6,189 bases of DNA from an uncultured Nitrospinaceae bacterium. Its GTDB lineage: Bacteria > Nitrospinota > Nitrospinia > Nitrospinales > VA-1. Within the stretch, counting starts at the first letter, position 1. Each line of letters begins with the position of its first letter. A program made the translations under genes and the position numbers. This document shows positions 1 to 5,596 of the stretch, piece by piece. The stretch lies in contig CAJWLY010000093.1 in the NCBI GenBank assembly GCA_913043155.1, positions 1 to 6,189 on the forward strand, written 5' to 3'. The notes beneath the pieces are model-generated. The model did not search any database. It saw only the letters and a program-made list of their open reading frames with translations, and had not been told where the DNA came from.

Positions 1-382
1 GGGTATCCCACTTTTGCGAGATGACCAGTCCGGTCATCAGTGCCAGCACGAGTGGACCAAAAAACAGGAGGCCTTTGAGGTTGGCCGCCATTAGATCGAT
101 TAGGGGGAGCTCCCGTCGGATATGATCCGATAACAGTATCGGGATATGGGAGGTCCGGTCGTGAGTGCGCTTGAGAGGAAAACAGGTTAGGGCAAAAAAG
201 AGAACTCCGCAACCCAAGCCGAAACCCCACTGGGAAAAAACGATGGTCCAGAACACCGAACCTACCTCGTGGCTTTTAAACCAGATCCAGTCGAAGTAAA
301 AGCTGATGATCTTTTCGGCGAACATCGAGCCAATAATAACGATACCGGCCAGAATGATTAGCCATTTTTTCTTAAGATTCAT
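1..382 (-). CDS. UPF0182 family membrane protein, N-terminal part (runs off left edge)
   Basis: This is the first 127 codons of a larger gene cut by the window edge. The protein starts MNLKKKW and has a hydrophobic segment at about residues 7-27. It then has the motif FDWIWFK (30-36) followed by SVFWT (42-46), a second membrane segment at about 50-69, a polar loop rich in R, H and D, and a third segment at about 105-122 ending ISQKWDT. The D-W-x-W-F-K and SVFWT motifs, and a tryptophan after the third segment, are what I know from the N-terminus of UPF0182 (COG1615). That is a large multi-pass membrane family of about 900 residues with no established function. The start is well supported: AGGAG at 388-392 lies 5 bases before the ATG and immediately follows the stop of the thioredoxin-like gene, so the two are very probably co-transcribed. 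The family call is from memory of motifs, not a search. Confidence 0.75.
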   Translation of the reverse strand, partial: MNLKKKWLIILAGIVIIGSMFAEKIISFYFDWIWFKSHEVGSVFWTIVFSQWGFGLGCGVLFFALTCFPLKRTHDRTSHIPILLSDHIRRELPLIDLMAANLKGLLFFGPLVLALMTGLVISQKWDT

Positions 383-387
383 AGTTT

Positions 388-392
388 CTCCT
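388..392 (-). promoter_or_regulatory. Ribosome binding site of the UPF0182 gene
   Basis: AGGAG on the minus strand ends 5 bases before the ATG at 382-380. It begins directly after the TGA stop (395-393) of the preceding gene. It fixes the UPF0182 start and suggests the ribosome site is reached by translation of the upstream gene. Confidence 0.75.
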
Positions 393-947
393 TCAGGAGG
401 TTTTCCATTTGATCGAGCAGCCCATCGATGGGACTTGTTCGTTGGGTACCGGACGTCCTGCGAGGATGTCCTCGAGCGCCGATTTCAAGTCCTGCCGAGT
501 CACCTGTTCGGGATGCTCCCAATTGTCATCAATCCGGCCCCGGTACAGAAGTTTCCGTTCTTCGCCATAAACATAAAGATCAGGTGTGCACACAGCGCCA
601 TATGCTTTTGCAGTTTCTTGCGTTTTGTCGAACAGGTAGGGAAAGGAGATGCCCCTCTCCTGTGCGACAGTCTTCATATTGCCAAATGAGTCGTCAGGGT
701 ACCGCGTCGCATCGTTGGAGTTGATCCCAATAAGCTGTACTCCGCGTCCCGAAAAAGCATTTTGCAGGTCGATCAATCGCTGCAGGACTGCTTTTACATA
801 AGGGCAGTGGTTGCACATGAAAATGATGACAAGGCTTCTCCGATTTGCGAAGCTGCTCAGTGTGTAGGTTTTACCGTCAACGCCTGGAAGTTCGAAATCA
901 TGGGCCAAAGTTCCTAGCTGGCCTGTGGTGGAATGTAGGAGCGCCAT
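393..947 (-). CDS. Thioredoxin-fold (AhpC/TSA-like, PRX_like1-type) protein
   Basis: A 184-residue protein from the ATG at 947. It has the redoxin N-terminus APDF-like stretch (AHDFELPGVDGKTYTL, about 15-30), a beta strand VIIF, then CNHCPYVK with Cys45 and Cys48 as the likely redox pair. Further on are GAVCTPDLYVY (Cys120 before the cis-proline-type TP) and a C-terminal MGCSIKW (Cys177). CNHCPYVKA, VCTPD and GCSIKW together are typical of the PRX_like1 group annotated as thioredoxin family protein; a thiol-disulfide or peroxide role is inferred, not shown. An in-frame GTG at 1022 would add 25 residues with a hydrophobic stretch (VLIPFLTLIYPGTL) that could act as a signal or anchor. I prefer 947 because the family usually begins about 15 residues before the DF motif and GGGA lies 5 bases upstream, but neither site is strong. 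The gene is followed after 10 bases by the UPF0182 gene. Confidence 0.85.
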   Translation of the reverse strand: MALLHSTTGQLGTLAHDFELPGVDGKTYTLSSFANRRSLVIIFMCNHCPYVKAVLQRLIDLQNAFSGRGVQLIGINSNDATRYPDDSFGNMKTVAQERGISFPYLFDKTQETAKAYGAVCTPDLYVYGEERKLLYRGRIDDNWEHPEQVTRQDLKSALEDILAGRPVPNEQVPSMGCSIKWKTS

Positions 948-1088
948 TAATGTCCCAGGGTAAATGAGCGTGAGAAATGGAATCAGAACCTTCAAAGACC
1001 GGTGGTGGAGAGATGCTAACACGTTTCAGAACAGGATGAACACCAAAAATATGGTATGCCCTTATAACTTAATCGGAAATAAAGAATT

Positions 1089-1116
1089 GCGAATAAAATT
1101 AAAAGTTTTTATTCGC
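1089..1116 (-). terminator. 10-bp inverted repeat at the radical SAM stop codon, possible weak terminator
   Basis: GCGAATAAAA (1089-1098) and TTTTATTCGC (1107-1116) are perfect complements around an 8-base loop. The stop codon TAA (1111-1109) of the radical SAM gene lies inside the first-transcribed arm. After the second arm the minus strand reads AATTCTTTATTTCC, which is T-rich but has no clean T run, and the stem has only three G-C pairs. It could be a weak intrinsic terminator or an mRNA 3'-end stabiliser between the radical SAM gene and the thioredoxin-like gene. In the plus direction it is followed by TTTT, but no plus-strand gene ends here. Confidence 0.4.
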
Positions 1117-2011
1117 TTTTACAGGTCATTCCGGTAACGCGGCAGGTGTAACACGCAGAGTGGGCAAGTGCGAATGGGCGCAGGGTTTCCTTAAGCACAT
1201 CGCCCATGTTCGCGTCATTGTGATCGACTAGGATGGGGCAAACATAGATTCCTTTTTCCGTTGCCATGCGTGATGTGGCGCATTGAAGATTGGTGATGTC
1301 GTAGTTCTCGAAACATTTCTCGGTGACATGTTCATCACTGGAATAGGCCCGAAGATTTTCCTCCAGACGGCCAATGAGGAATCCGGGAAGAATCTTGAGA
1401 CGTGGTTCCGGCACATCCAGGGATTTCAGGAACTCAAGAAAGCGGGCTTCCATTTCTAGGTCTTGTCCATCGTCCCAACTGCGAGTTACGGTGAGGATGG
1501 GGGGAAATCCGGCGGACCCGAGATTGCGGATTCCTTTGACGGCGCGGTTGAAACTCCCTTTTCCCCGAATCTTATCGTTGGTTTTTTCCTCAAAACTTTC
1601 CATGCTTACGCGAAACTGTAGGGGATGCGGGGATCGGCCCTGAATTTTACGTAGTTGCGCCGCTTTTTCTGATGTGATGAGCGTGCCGTTGGTTAACACG
1701 TCTAAAGGTCCGTGTTGCAGAATAGCTTCTAGGATCTCGAAGATTTCCGGGTTCATAAACACTTCGCCGCCGGTGATATAGTAGTCCTTGGCGCCAAGCA
1801 GTCTCGATTCTTTCAGGAGGTGTCGGACTTGAGAGAGCTTCATCATTCTGTGCGTATGGTTTTGCGGTCCACAACTGATGAAGCAATGGGTACATTGCAG
1901 GTTGCACAGAGTTCCTCCCACCTGTATCCACAGAGTGTCGAGCTGAACAAAAGGCACTTCGGGAATCATGCGTTGCTGGGGGCGGGCCATTATTTTGGAT
2001 GGGTGAGTCAT
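1109..2011 (-). CDS. Radical SAM protein with SPASM-like C-terminal cluster domain
   Basis: A 300-residue protein. LCNLQCTHC carries Cys36, Cys40 and Cys43 in the CX3CX2C pattern that binds the catalytic [4Fe-4S] cluster and S-adenosylmethionine, and YYITGGEVF (77-85) holds the GGE motif for SAM binding. The SAM-barrel continues with LTNGTLI (106-112) and FRVSMES (133-139). The C-terminus has Cys233, Cys244, Cys258 (CPILVD), then ACYTC and a last MTC (Cys287, Cys290, Cys297). The CX13C and CX2CX6C spacing is like the SPASM/twitch domain that holds auxiliary clusters in peptide- or protein-modifying members such as anSMEs and PqqE. The substrate cannot be told; no small precursor peptide is seen beside it. 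The ATG at 2011 is the first start after an in-frame stop at 2027-2029, and there is no Shine-Dalgarno sequence before it. Later Met codons at 1990 and 1969 are possible starts. The upstream neighbour (3254-2133) is a radical-SAM-like protein, 121 bases away. Confidence 0.9.
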   Translation of the reverse strand: MTHPSKIMARPQQRMIPEVPFVQLDTLWIQVGGTLCNLQCTHCFISCGPQNHTHRMMKLSQVRHLLKESRLLGAKDYYITGGEVFMNPEIFEILEAILQHGPLDVLTNGTLITSEKAAQLRKIQGRSPHPLQFRVSMESFEEKTNDKIRGKGSFNRAVKGIRNLGSAGFPPILTVTRSWDDGQDLEMEARFLEFLKSLDVPEPRLKILPGFLIGRLEENLRAYSSDEHVTEKCFENYDITNLQCATSRMATEKGIYVCPILVDHNDANMGDVLKETLRPFALAHSACYTCRVTGMTCKSE

Positions 2012-2023
2012 GTCGATGAAATC

Positions 2024-2053
2024 AGCCTAGCAAAAGGGAATGCCTGGTTTCAA
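2024..2053 (-). promoter_or_regulatory. Weak candidate promoter for the radical SAM gene
   Basis: TTGAAA (2053-2048) matches five of six -35 bases. After 18 bases TAGGCT (2029-2024) matches only the three most conserved -10 bases. If used, the start of transcription would fall about 5-7 bases before the ATG at 2011, which would explain the lack of a Shine-Dalgarno site. The poor -10 keeps this tentative. Confidence 0.25.
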
Positions 2054-2070
2054 GGAATACAGGCCGCGGC

Positions 2071-2092
2071 AAGGAAATTAATCCTTTTCCTT
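2071..2092. repeat. 7-bp AT-rich inverted repeat between the two radical-SAM-type genes
   Basis: AAGGAAA (2071-2077) and TTTCCTT (2086-2092) are perfect complements with an 8-base loop. The repeat lies 41 bases beyond the stop of the radical-SAM-like gene. It is not followed by a T run on the minus strand (GCCGCGG follows), so it does not look like an ordinary terminator. It may simply be chance in an AT-rich patch. Confidence 0.3.
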
Positions 2093-2132
2093 AAATAAGT
2101 CGGTAACTTGGAGGTGGGATATTGCTAGTACC

Positions 2133-3254
2133 CTACAAACCTGCCGATTCGTAGGAATCGCTCACGTCTTTGATCCGAAGTTTCCGACGCAATGCGGCGA
2201 ATCCTTCCAGTGCCTTCCGTCCGAGTGGAGATTTGTATATGGGCTTGGCGTTGAGTTTGGCCGATTCGGGCGAGTTGGTGAAGAAACGTGTATCCAGCGG
2301 CGACAGGTACCGGCAATGGGGGAAAAGCCACTTGAGAGGAAGCCCGGCGTTCTGGGTCGATTGTTCCAAGTACCGGGCGGCCTCCGCGGCACGGTGGTGT
2401 TCTTCTCCTGTCACGATGCTCGGTACGATTAGCTTTAGCAATGGGACGATCCCTTTTCCGGTCAGGTAATTAATTTTTTCTTTTAATAAATCGAGGGGAC
2501 CCGGAACCAGAAATAACTCGGTCCATACCGTTCCCGGCGGGAAGATGCCCGTGGCGTATTCCAGTGCGCTGTGAACCATTGGCGGTAAGATGACGTCATC
2601 CTTTTTGGCAGTTCCAACAAATCCTTCGAGCGGGAGGTTGAGCAGATCGACCCCCGCTGCGTAAACTTTGTCTAGAGACCGCTTGTCTTTCGGAGGGAAT
2701 CCGCGCAGGGCGACGAAGGTGCTGAACTCTTTCTTGATCGCCTGCACCACCGGGGCTAGCCGTGTGAACCCTCGGTCGGGTTCGCGGCAATAGTCCAGAT
2801 TGAGCTGGACTAGATCTGCAGATCCTTCCTCGAATGCCGATTTGATCACTGATAGAATCGTTTCCCGTGACAGGTTGAGTCGGCTTTTTTGTCCAACGGC
2901 ACGCAGAAACAGGTTTAGGCAGTAGCCGTCTATACAGGCGTTTTCCGAAACCGGGGACCGTTTTTTCATTTGTTCACGAACGAAATTGGGTAGCGGGACG
3001 ATGCCGACTTCGATCTCTTCCCCCCTGGAGTGGAGCTTTAGAACCTCTCTACTCAGTTTGAGCTGTGGGCGGCCTTCGCCGGGTTCCTTGATCGGGACTT
3101 TGACGATAAAGTTTTCTGCCAGAGACAGCGCAATCTCTTCTCCGGGCCGTCCATCACAGTACCCGCAGATCACTTCCGAAACGGTGCGGACGTCTTCCGG
3201 GATAACCAATCCATTGTTGATTAAATCCAGTTTGAGTTGGCCGTAGCTTTCCAT
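2133..3254 (-). CDS. Radical-SAM-like (BioB/HydE-type barrel) protein without the canonical cluster motif
   Basis: From the ATG at 3254 this is 373 residues. The middle resembles the BioB/HydE class of radical SAM barrels: LSRETILSVIKSAFEEG (about 128-144), VQLNLDY, then AIKKEFSTFVALRG (about 172-185), VYAAGVDLLNLPLEGF (about 197-212) and a late strand GKGIVPLLKLIVPS. In that class these correspond to the helix after the cluster loop, a strand, the AG-D strand ending in LE, and a proline-rich strand near the barrel end. However, there is no CX3CX2C; the nearest element is CIDGYC (Cys107, Cys112, a CX4C). Another pair, CGYC, is at 30-33. The function is unknown, and a non-catalytic or differently metallated relative is possible. 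An in-frame TTG at 3296 would add 14 residues containing CNC and overlap mpl by 14 bases. I prefer the ATG, but neither start has a Shine-Dalgarno site. Co-transcription with mpl is likely from the spacing. Confidence 0.7.
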   Translation of the reverse strand: MESYGQLKLDLINNGLVIPEDVRTVSEVICGYCDGRPGEEIALSLAENFIVKVPIKEPGEGRPQLKLSREVLKLHSRGEEIEVGIVPLPNFVREQMKKRSPVSENACIDGYCLNLFLRAVGQKSRLNLSRETILSVIKSAFEEGSADLVQLNLDYCREPDRGFTRLAPVVQAIKKEFSTFVALRGFPPKDKRSLDKVYAAGVDLLNLPLEGFVGTAKKDDVILPPMVHSALEYATGIFPPGTVWTELFLVPGPLDLLKEKINYLTGKGIVPLLKLIVPSIVTGEEHHRAAEAARYLEQSTQNAGLPLKWLFPHCRYLSPLDTRFFTNSPESAKLNAKPIYKSPLGRKALEGFAALRRKLRIKDVSDSYESAGL

Positions 3255-3282
3255 AATATCTTTATTCGAAATTCGCGTGCAG

Positions 3283-4689
3283 TTACAGTTGGTCAAGAAG
3301 TTTTTGATAAATTCCAGAAAACCCTCCGGAAGACATGATCAAGACCACGTCCTTCGGGCGGCATTCGGTGGCTATTTTTTCCACTATGGCATCCACTTCA
3401 GGGATGAAATGCGCGTCGCCTCCGTTCTGGTTGATGTCCTCGATCACCCGTTTTGGGTTCAGCCGCTCTTCGGGTTTTATTTTGTCTGGCGCGAAGAGTT
3501 CCGCGAGGATCACCCGGTTGGCTGCGGCGAAGCATTCGGGCAGTTTGCTCTCAAACACGTTCCGTCTGGACGTTGCGGAACGCGGTTCGAATACGGCCCA
3601 TATTCTGTGCCCGGGATACGCTTCCCGCACCGCTTCCAAGGTGCGCCGGATCGCTGTTGGGTGGTGTGCAAAATCGTCGATCACCGTGATCCCGTTTTTA
3701 ACACCCACAATTTCCTGCCGCCGTTTGATTCCCTGGAAATCCGTAAACGCCTTTTCAATATCTCCAGCGGTAAGACCCAGTTTGAGCCCCATCGCTGCTA
3801 CCGCCACTGCATTTTCTACGTTGTGCCGCCCAATCATCGGGAGCTGAAAAGTTCCAGCGGTCTTGCCCCGGTGACACAAGGTAAAATGTCCACTGCCACC
3901 CTCGAAGCGATAGCCATCCGCCGACCAGTCGGCGTCTGAGGAAAACCCGTAGGTTTCCACCGTGCATGTGGCGCCGGCGAGAACTTCTCGGGCATGTCGG
4001 TCCGAAAATTCTACCAGCAAGAATCCTTCAGGGTCGATGGTTCTCACGTATTTCCGGAACGAGTCTTTGATGTGGTCGATATCCCGATAAATATCGGCGT
4101 GATCAAATTCGATACCTGTGAGTATCGACGCAAATGGTTGGTAGTGAAGAAACTTGGGTCCTTTATCGAAAAAAGCGGTGTCGTACTCATCCCCTTCGGT
4201 TACAAAAAAATTGCCTTGCGGAATGGCGTGATTGCTATCAAAATTTTTTATCCATCCGCCGACCATGAAGCCGGGGCAACATCCGGCGGAATGCAGCATC
4301 CAGCTTAACAGCGCAGTAGTGGAGGTCTTTCCGTGCGTCCCGGTAACGACCAGCGACTTTCGTTTTTTTAGAAAGAACCTTCTCAAGGCTTCAGGAAGCG
4401 AGGTGTAGGGAAGACCCTTTTCCTGAAGAGCCAGAACCTCTTCGTTATCTTTCGATACAGCGTTGCCAATCACAATCAGGTCGATACCATCGGGGATGTT
4501 CGTGCGCCGATACCCCGGCTTAATGTCGATCCCGGCCGATTTCAGAAGCGTGCTCATGGGTGGGTAGATGTTAGAGTCAGATCCTGTGACTCGATAACCA
4601 GATTTCTTGAGCAACCCGGCAAGAGAGGCCATTCCTGTGCCGCAGATAGCGATCAGGTAGATCGATTGGGTCTTTTCGTTGGGAACCAT
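3283..4689 (-). CDS. mpl: UDP-N-acetylmuramate:L-alanyl-gamma-D-glutamyl-meso-diaminopimelate ligase
   Basis: A cytoplasmic Mur ligase relative of 468 residues; E. coli Mpl has about 457. It joins the recycled murein tripeptide L-Ala-gamma-D-Glu-meso-DAP to UDP-MurNAc using ATP, so that peptide released from the wall is reused. The N-terminal UDP-binding region has AICGTGMASLAGLL (14-27). The ATP P-loop is GTHGKTST (117-124). GDEYDTAFFDKGPKF (166-180), EFDHADIY (194-201), GRHNVENA (287-294), DDFAHHPTAI (338-347) and EPRSATSRRN (368-377) follow. The GDEYDTAFFDK and EFDHADI signatures separate Mpl from MurC, as I know the families. The ATG at 4689 gives a usual-length N-terminus but has no Shine-Dalgarno sequence; a strong promoter directly before it implies a leaderless message. 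No other recycling gene (ampG, amidase, anmK) is in the window. The next gene begins 28 bases downstream or overlaps. Confidence 0.95.
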   Translation of the reverse strand: MVPNEKTQSIYLIAICGTGMASLAGLLKKSGYRVTGSDSNIYPPMSTLLKSAGIDIKPGYRRTNIPDGIDLIVIGNAVSKDNEEVLALQEKGLPYTSLPEALRRFFLKKRKSLVVTGTHGKTSTTALLSWMLHSAGCCPGFMVGGWIKNFDSNHAIPQGNFFVTEGDEYDTAFFDKGPKFLHYQPFASILTGIEFDHADIYRDIDHIKDSFRKYVRTIDPEGFLLVEFSDRHAREVLAGATCTVETYGFSSDADWSADGYRFEGGSGHFTLCHRGKTAGTFQLPMIGRHNVENAVAVAAMGLKLGLTAGDIEKAFTDFQGIKRRQEIVGVKNGITVIDDFAHHPTAIRRTLEAVREAYPGHRIWAVFEPRSATSRRNVFESKLPECFAAANRVILAELFAPDKIKPEERLNPKRVIEDINQNGGDAHFIPEVDAIVEKIATECRPKDVVLIMSSGGFSGIYQKLLDQL

Positions 4690-4690
4690 T

Positions 4691-4717
4691 CCGGGAGATT
4701 TTAGGCCTCGCTCCCGG
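4691..4717. repeat. Perfect 7-bp dyad around the mpl -10 element, operator-like
   Basis: CCGGGAG (4691-4697) and CTCCCGG (4711-4717) are perfect complements separated by 13 bases that contain the -10 box. One arm sits in the -35/-10 spacer and the other at the predicted transcription start. If transcription begins at the mpl ATG, the repeat cannot form in the RNA, so a DNA-level protein site is the simpler reading. No regulator gene is next to it. Confidence 0.4.
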
Positions 4718-4726
4718 TAAAGTCAA
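4698..4726 (-). promoter_or_regulatory. Sigma70-type promoter of mpl, predicted to give a leaderless transcript
   Basis: On the minus strand TTGACT (4726-4721) and TAAAAT (4703-4698) each match five of six consensus bases, and the spacer is exactly 17 bases. The -10 box ends 8 bases before the ATG (4689). Initiation 6-9 bases after it would fall on G4692, G4691, A4690 or the A of the ATG. This agrees with the absence of a ribosome binding site before mpl. Confidence 0.6.
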
Positions 4727-4759
4727 GATATATCAATGGTTTTGGGGGAGAGCAAAAGC

Positions 4760-4800
4760 GCTGAAGAAACTTGTTTTAGCAACAGAGCTAAATCATCAGC
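4760..4800. repeat. Nested inverted repeats in the mpl-gph gap
   Basis: An inner perfect repeat TTTAGC (4775-4780) / GCTAAA (4787-4792) with a 6-base loop is enclosed by GCTGA (4760-4764) / TCAGC (4796-4800). The two stems are separated by unequal arms of 10 and 3 bases, so a continuous hairpin is poor. It lies upstream of the mpl promoter and downstream of gph, but lacks a T run and is not a clear terminator. Confidence 0.3.
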
Positions 4801-4891
4801 AACGCGGGATCATCCTCAGCGATCAGGATTTTCCAAGTTTTGTTCAGGCTCCAAGGATGTCAACGTTTGTTGTGGTTGTGACATGATTCAT
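4788..4891 (-). pseudogene. Possible remnant of a response-regulator receiver domain N-terminus
   Basis: The minus-strand frame 4832-4791 reads KILIAEDDPALLMI and then stops (TAG, 4790-4788). This resembles the first beta strand and the acidic pair (EDD) of a CheY-like receiver domain, where a usual start is like ILIVEDDP followed by a leucine-rich helix. The frame is open upstream only to a TGA at 4862-4860. An ATG at 4891 in another frame runs for 15 codons, and one base of frameshift would join it to the receiver-like stretch. The rest of a receiver of about 110 residues, including the phosphorylated Asp and the conserved Lys, is absent; only about 100 bases separate it from mpl. It is either a decayed gene end or chance similarity over 14 residues. 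Confidence 0.3.
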
Positions 4892-4924
4892 CTGTATTCT
4901 TGCAGATTTAATTTGCGCTCAAGG

Positions 4925-5581
4925 TCATTTTAACAATGCCTTCAATCGGGATAGATCATCAATCATATAATGGGGTTGGGATTCCTGCAGGGCCTGGGAA
5001 TTGCCCAATCCGTAACTGACACCGCAGGTCCATACTCTAGCGCGCTTCCCGGTTTCAATGTCTATAGCGCTGTCTCCGACCATAAGCACTTGCTCGGGAG
5101 AACAGTTGAACTGGCGCATGAGAAAGTGTAATCCGCTGGGATCGGGTTTTTTTGTCTCCAGACTGTCTCCTCCAAGCACGGCATGGAAAGGATGGCGAAA
5201 ATCGAGCGCGTTGAGTATTCTTTCAATGAAAGCAGCGGGCTTATTGGAAAAAATCGCGTTTTTTTTATAGGAAAAGTGTTCAACTGTTTCCCGGGTGTTG
5301 GGGTAAAATTCTGTTTGGTCCAGCAGATGATCGCTATAATGTTTGCGGAATAGGGTAACAGCATGTTTGATGTCGCCGTACCCAGTGCCGTTCAACGCCT
5401 GCTCCATAAGCCTGTGCATACCGCCTCCTACGTAGGTGCGGATGATTTTCCGACTTAGTGAGCGTAGGTTCAACTCTTTCAGGGCGAGGTTTACCGAATC
5501 GGCGATATCGGCTAGGGTGTTGACCAGTGTGCCGTCGAAATCGTAAACGATTAGGGATAGGGCTTTCGGTTCCGGATTCAA
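4925..5581 (-). CDS. gph: HAD-superfamily hydrolase, phosphoglycolate phosphatase-like
   Basis: A 218-residue cytoplasmic phosphatase of the usual Gph length. Motif I is DFDGTL (14-19), with Asp14 as the nucleophile and Asp16 as the acid/base. Motif II is FSNKP (111-115). Motif III is the lysine pair in TKKPDPSG (143-150). Motif IV is GDSAID (169-174), with Mg-binding Asp170 and Asp174. Residues about 22-90 form the helical C1 cap (NTLADIADSVNLAL, YVGGG). Gph removes 2-phosphoglycolate made by oxygenation or DNA repair, but related members (PpaX, beta-phosphoglucomutase, pyrophosphatase) share these motifs, so the substrate is inferred. The only start before motif I is TTG (5581-5579), because an in-frame TAA lies at 5599-5597. 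That TAA is itself the stop codon of the lipoprotein gene, so the two genes share a frame and are 15 bases apart. No Shine-Dalgarno site is visible, so translation is probably coupled to the lipoprotein gene. Confidence 0.85.
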   Translation of the reverse strand: MNPEPKALSLIVYDFDGTLVNTLADIADSVNLALKELNLRSLSRKIIRTYVGGGMHRLMEQALNGTGYGDIKHAVTLFRKHYSDHLLDQTEFYPNTRETVEHFSYKKNAIFSNKPAAFIERILNALDFRHPFHAVLGGDSLETKKPDPSGLHFLMRQFNCSPEQVLMVGDSAIDIETGKRARVWTCGVSYGLGNSQALQESQPHYMIDDLSRLKALLK

Positions 5582-5596
5582 GTGGGAATGCTTGCG

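Noticed and set aside
306..724. Two plus-strand open frames opposite the thioredoxin-like and UPF0182 genes
   Set aside because: Both are shadows of minus-strand genes with clear family motifs and ribosome sites.
2145..2160. Perfect 6-bp stem with a 4-base loop (CGATTC/GAATCG) near the end of the radical-SAM-like gene
   Set aside because: It lies in coding sequence, is not followed by a T run and is short enough to be chance; not called as a terminator.
3277..3939. Plus-strand open frame of 220 codons opposite mpl
   Set aside because: It is antisense to well-supported mpl motifs, has no recognisable domain, and other frames there are also open by coincidence of codon composition.
4812..4829. 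ATCCT/AGGAT inverted repeat followed by TTTT on the plus strand
   Set aside because: The stem is only 5 bp, no plus-strand gene precedes it, and the bases are better explained as the receiver-like coding remnant on the minus strand.
4690..4924. A riboswitch or small RNA gene in the largest gap
   Set aside because: I see no long conserved-looking helix set or terminator; mpl appears leaderless, which leaves no room for a riboswitch in its message.
4736..4933. Plus-strand open frame of 65 codons in the gph-mpl gap
   Set aside because: It has no ribosome binding site, no recognisable motif, lies over the minus-strand receiver-like remnant and runs into the end of gph.
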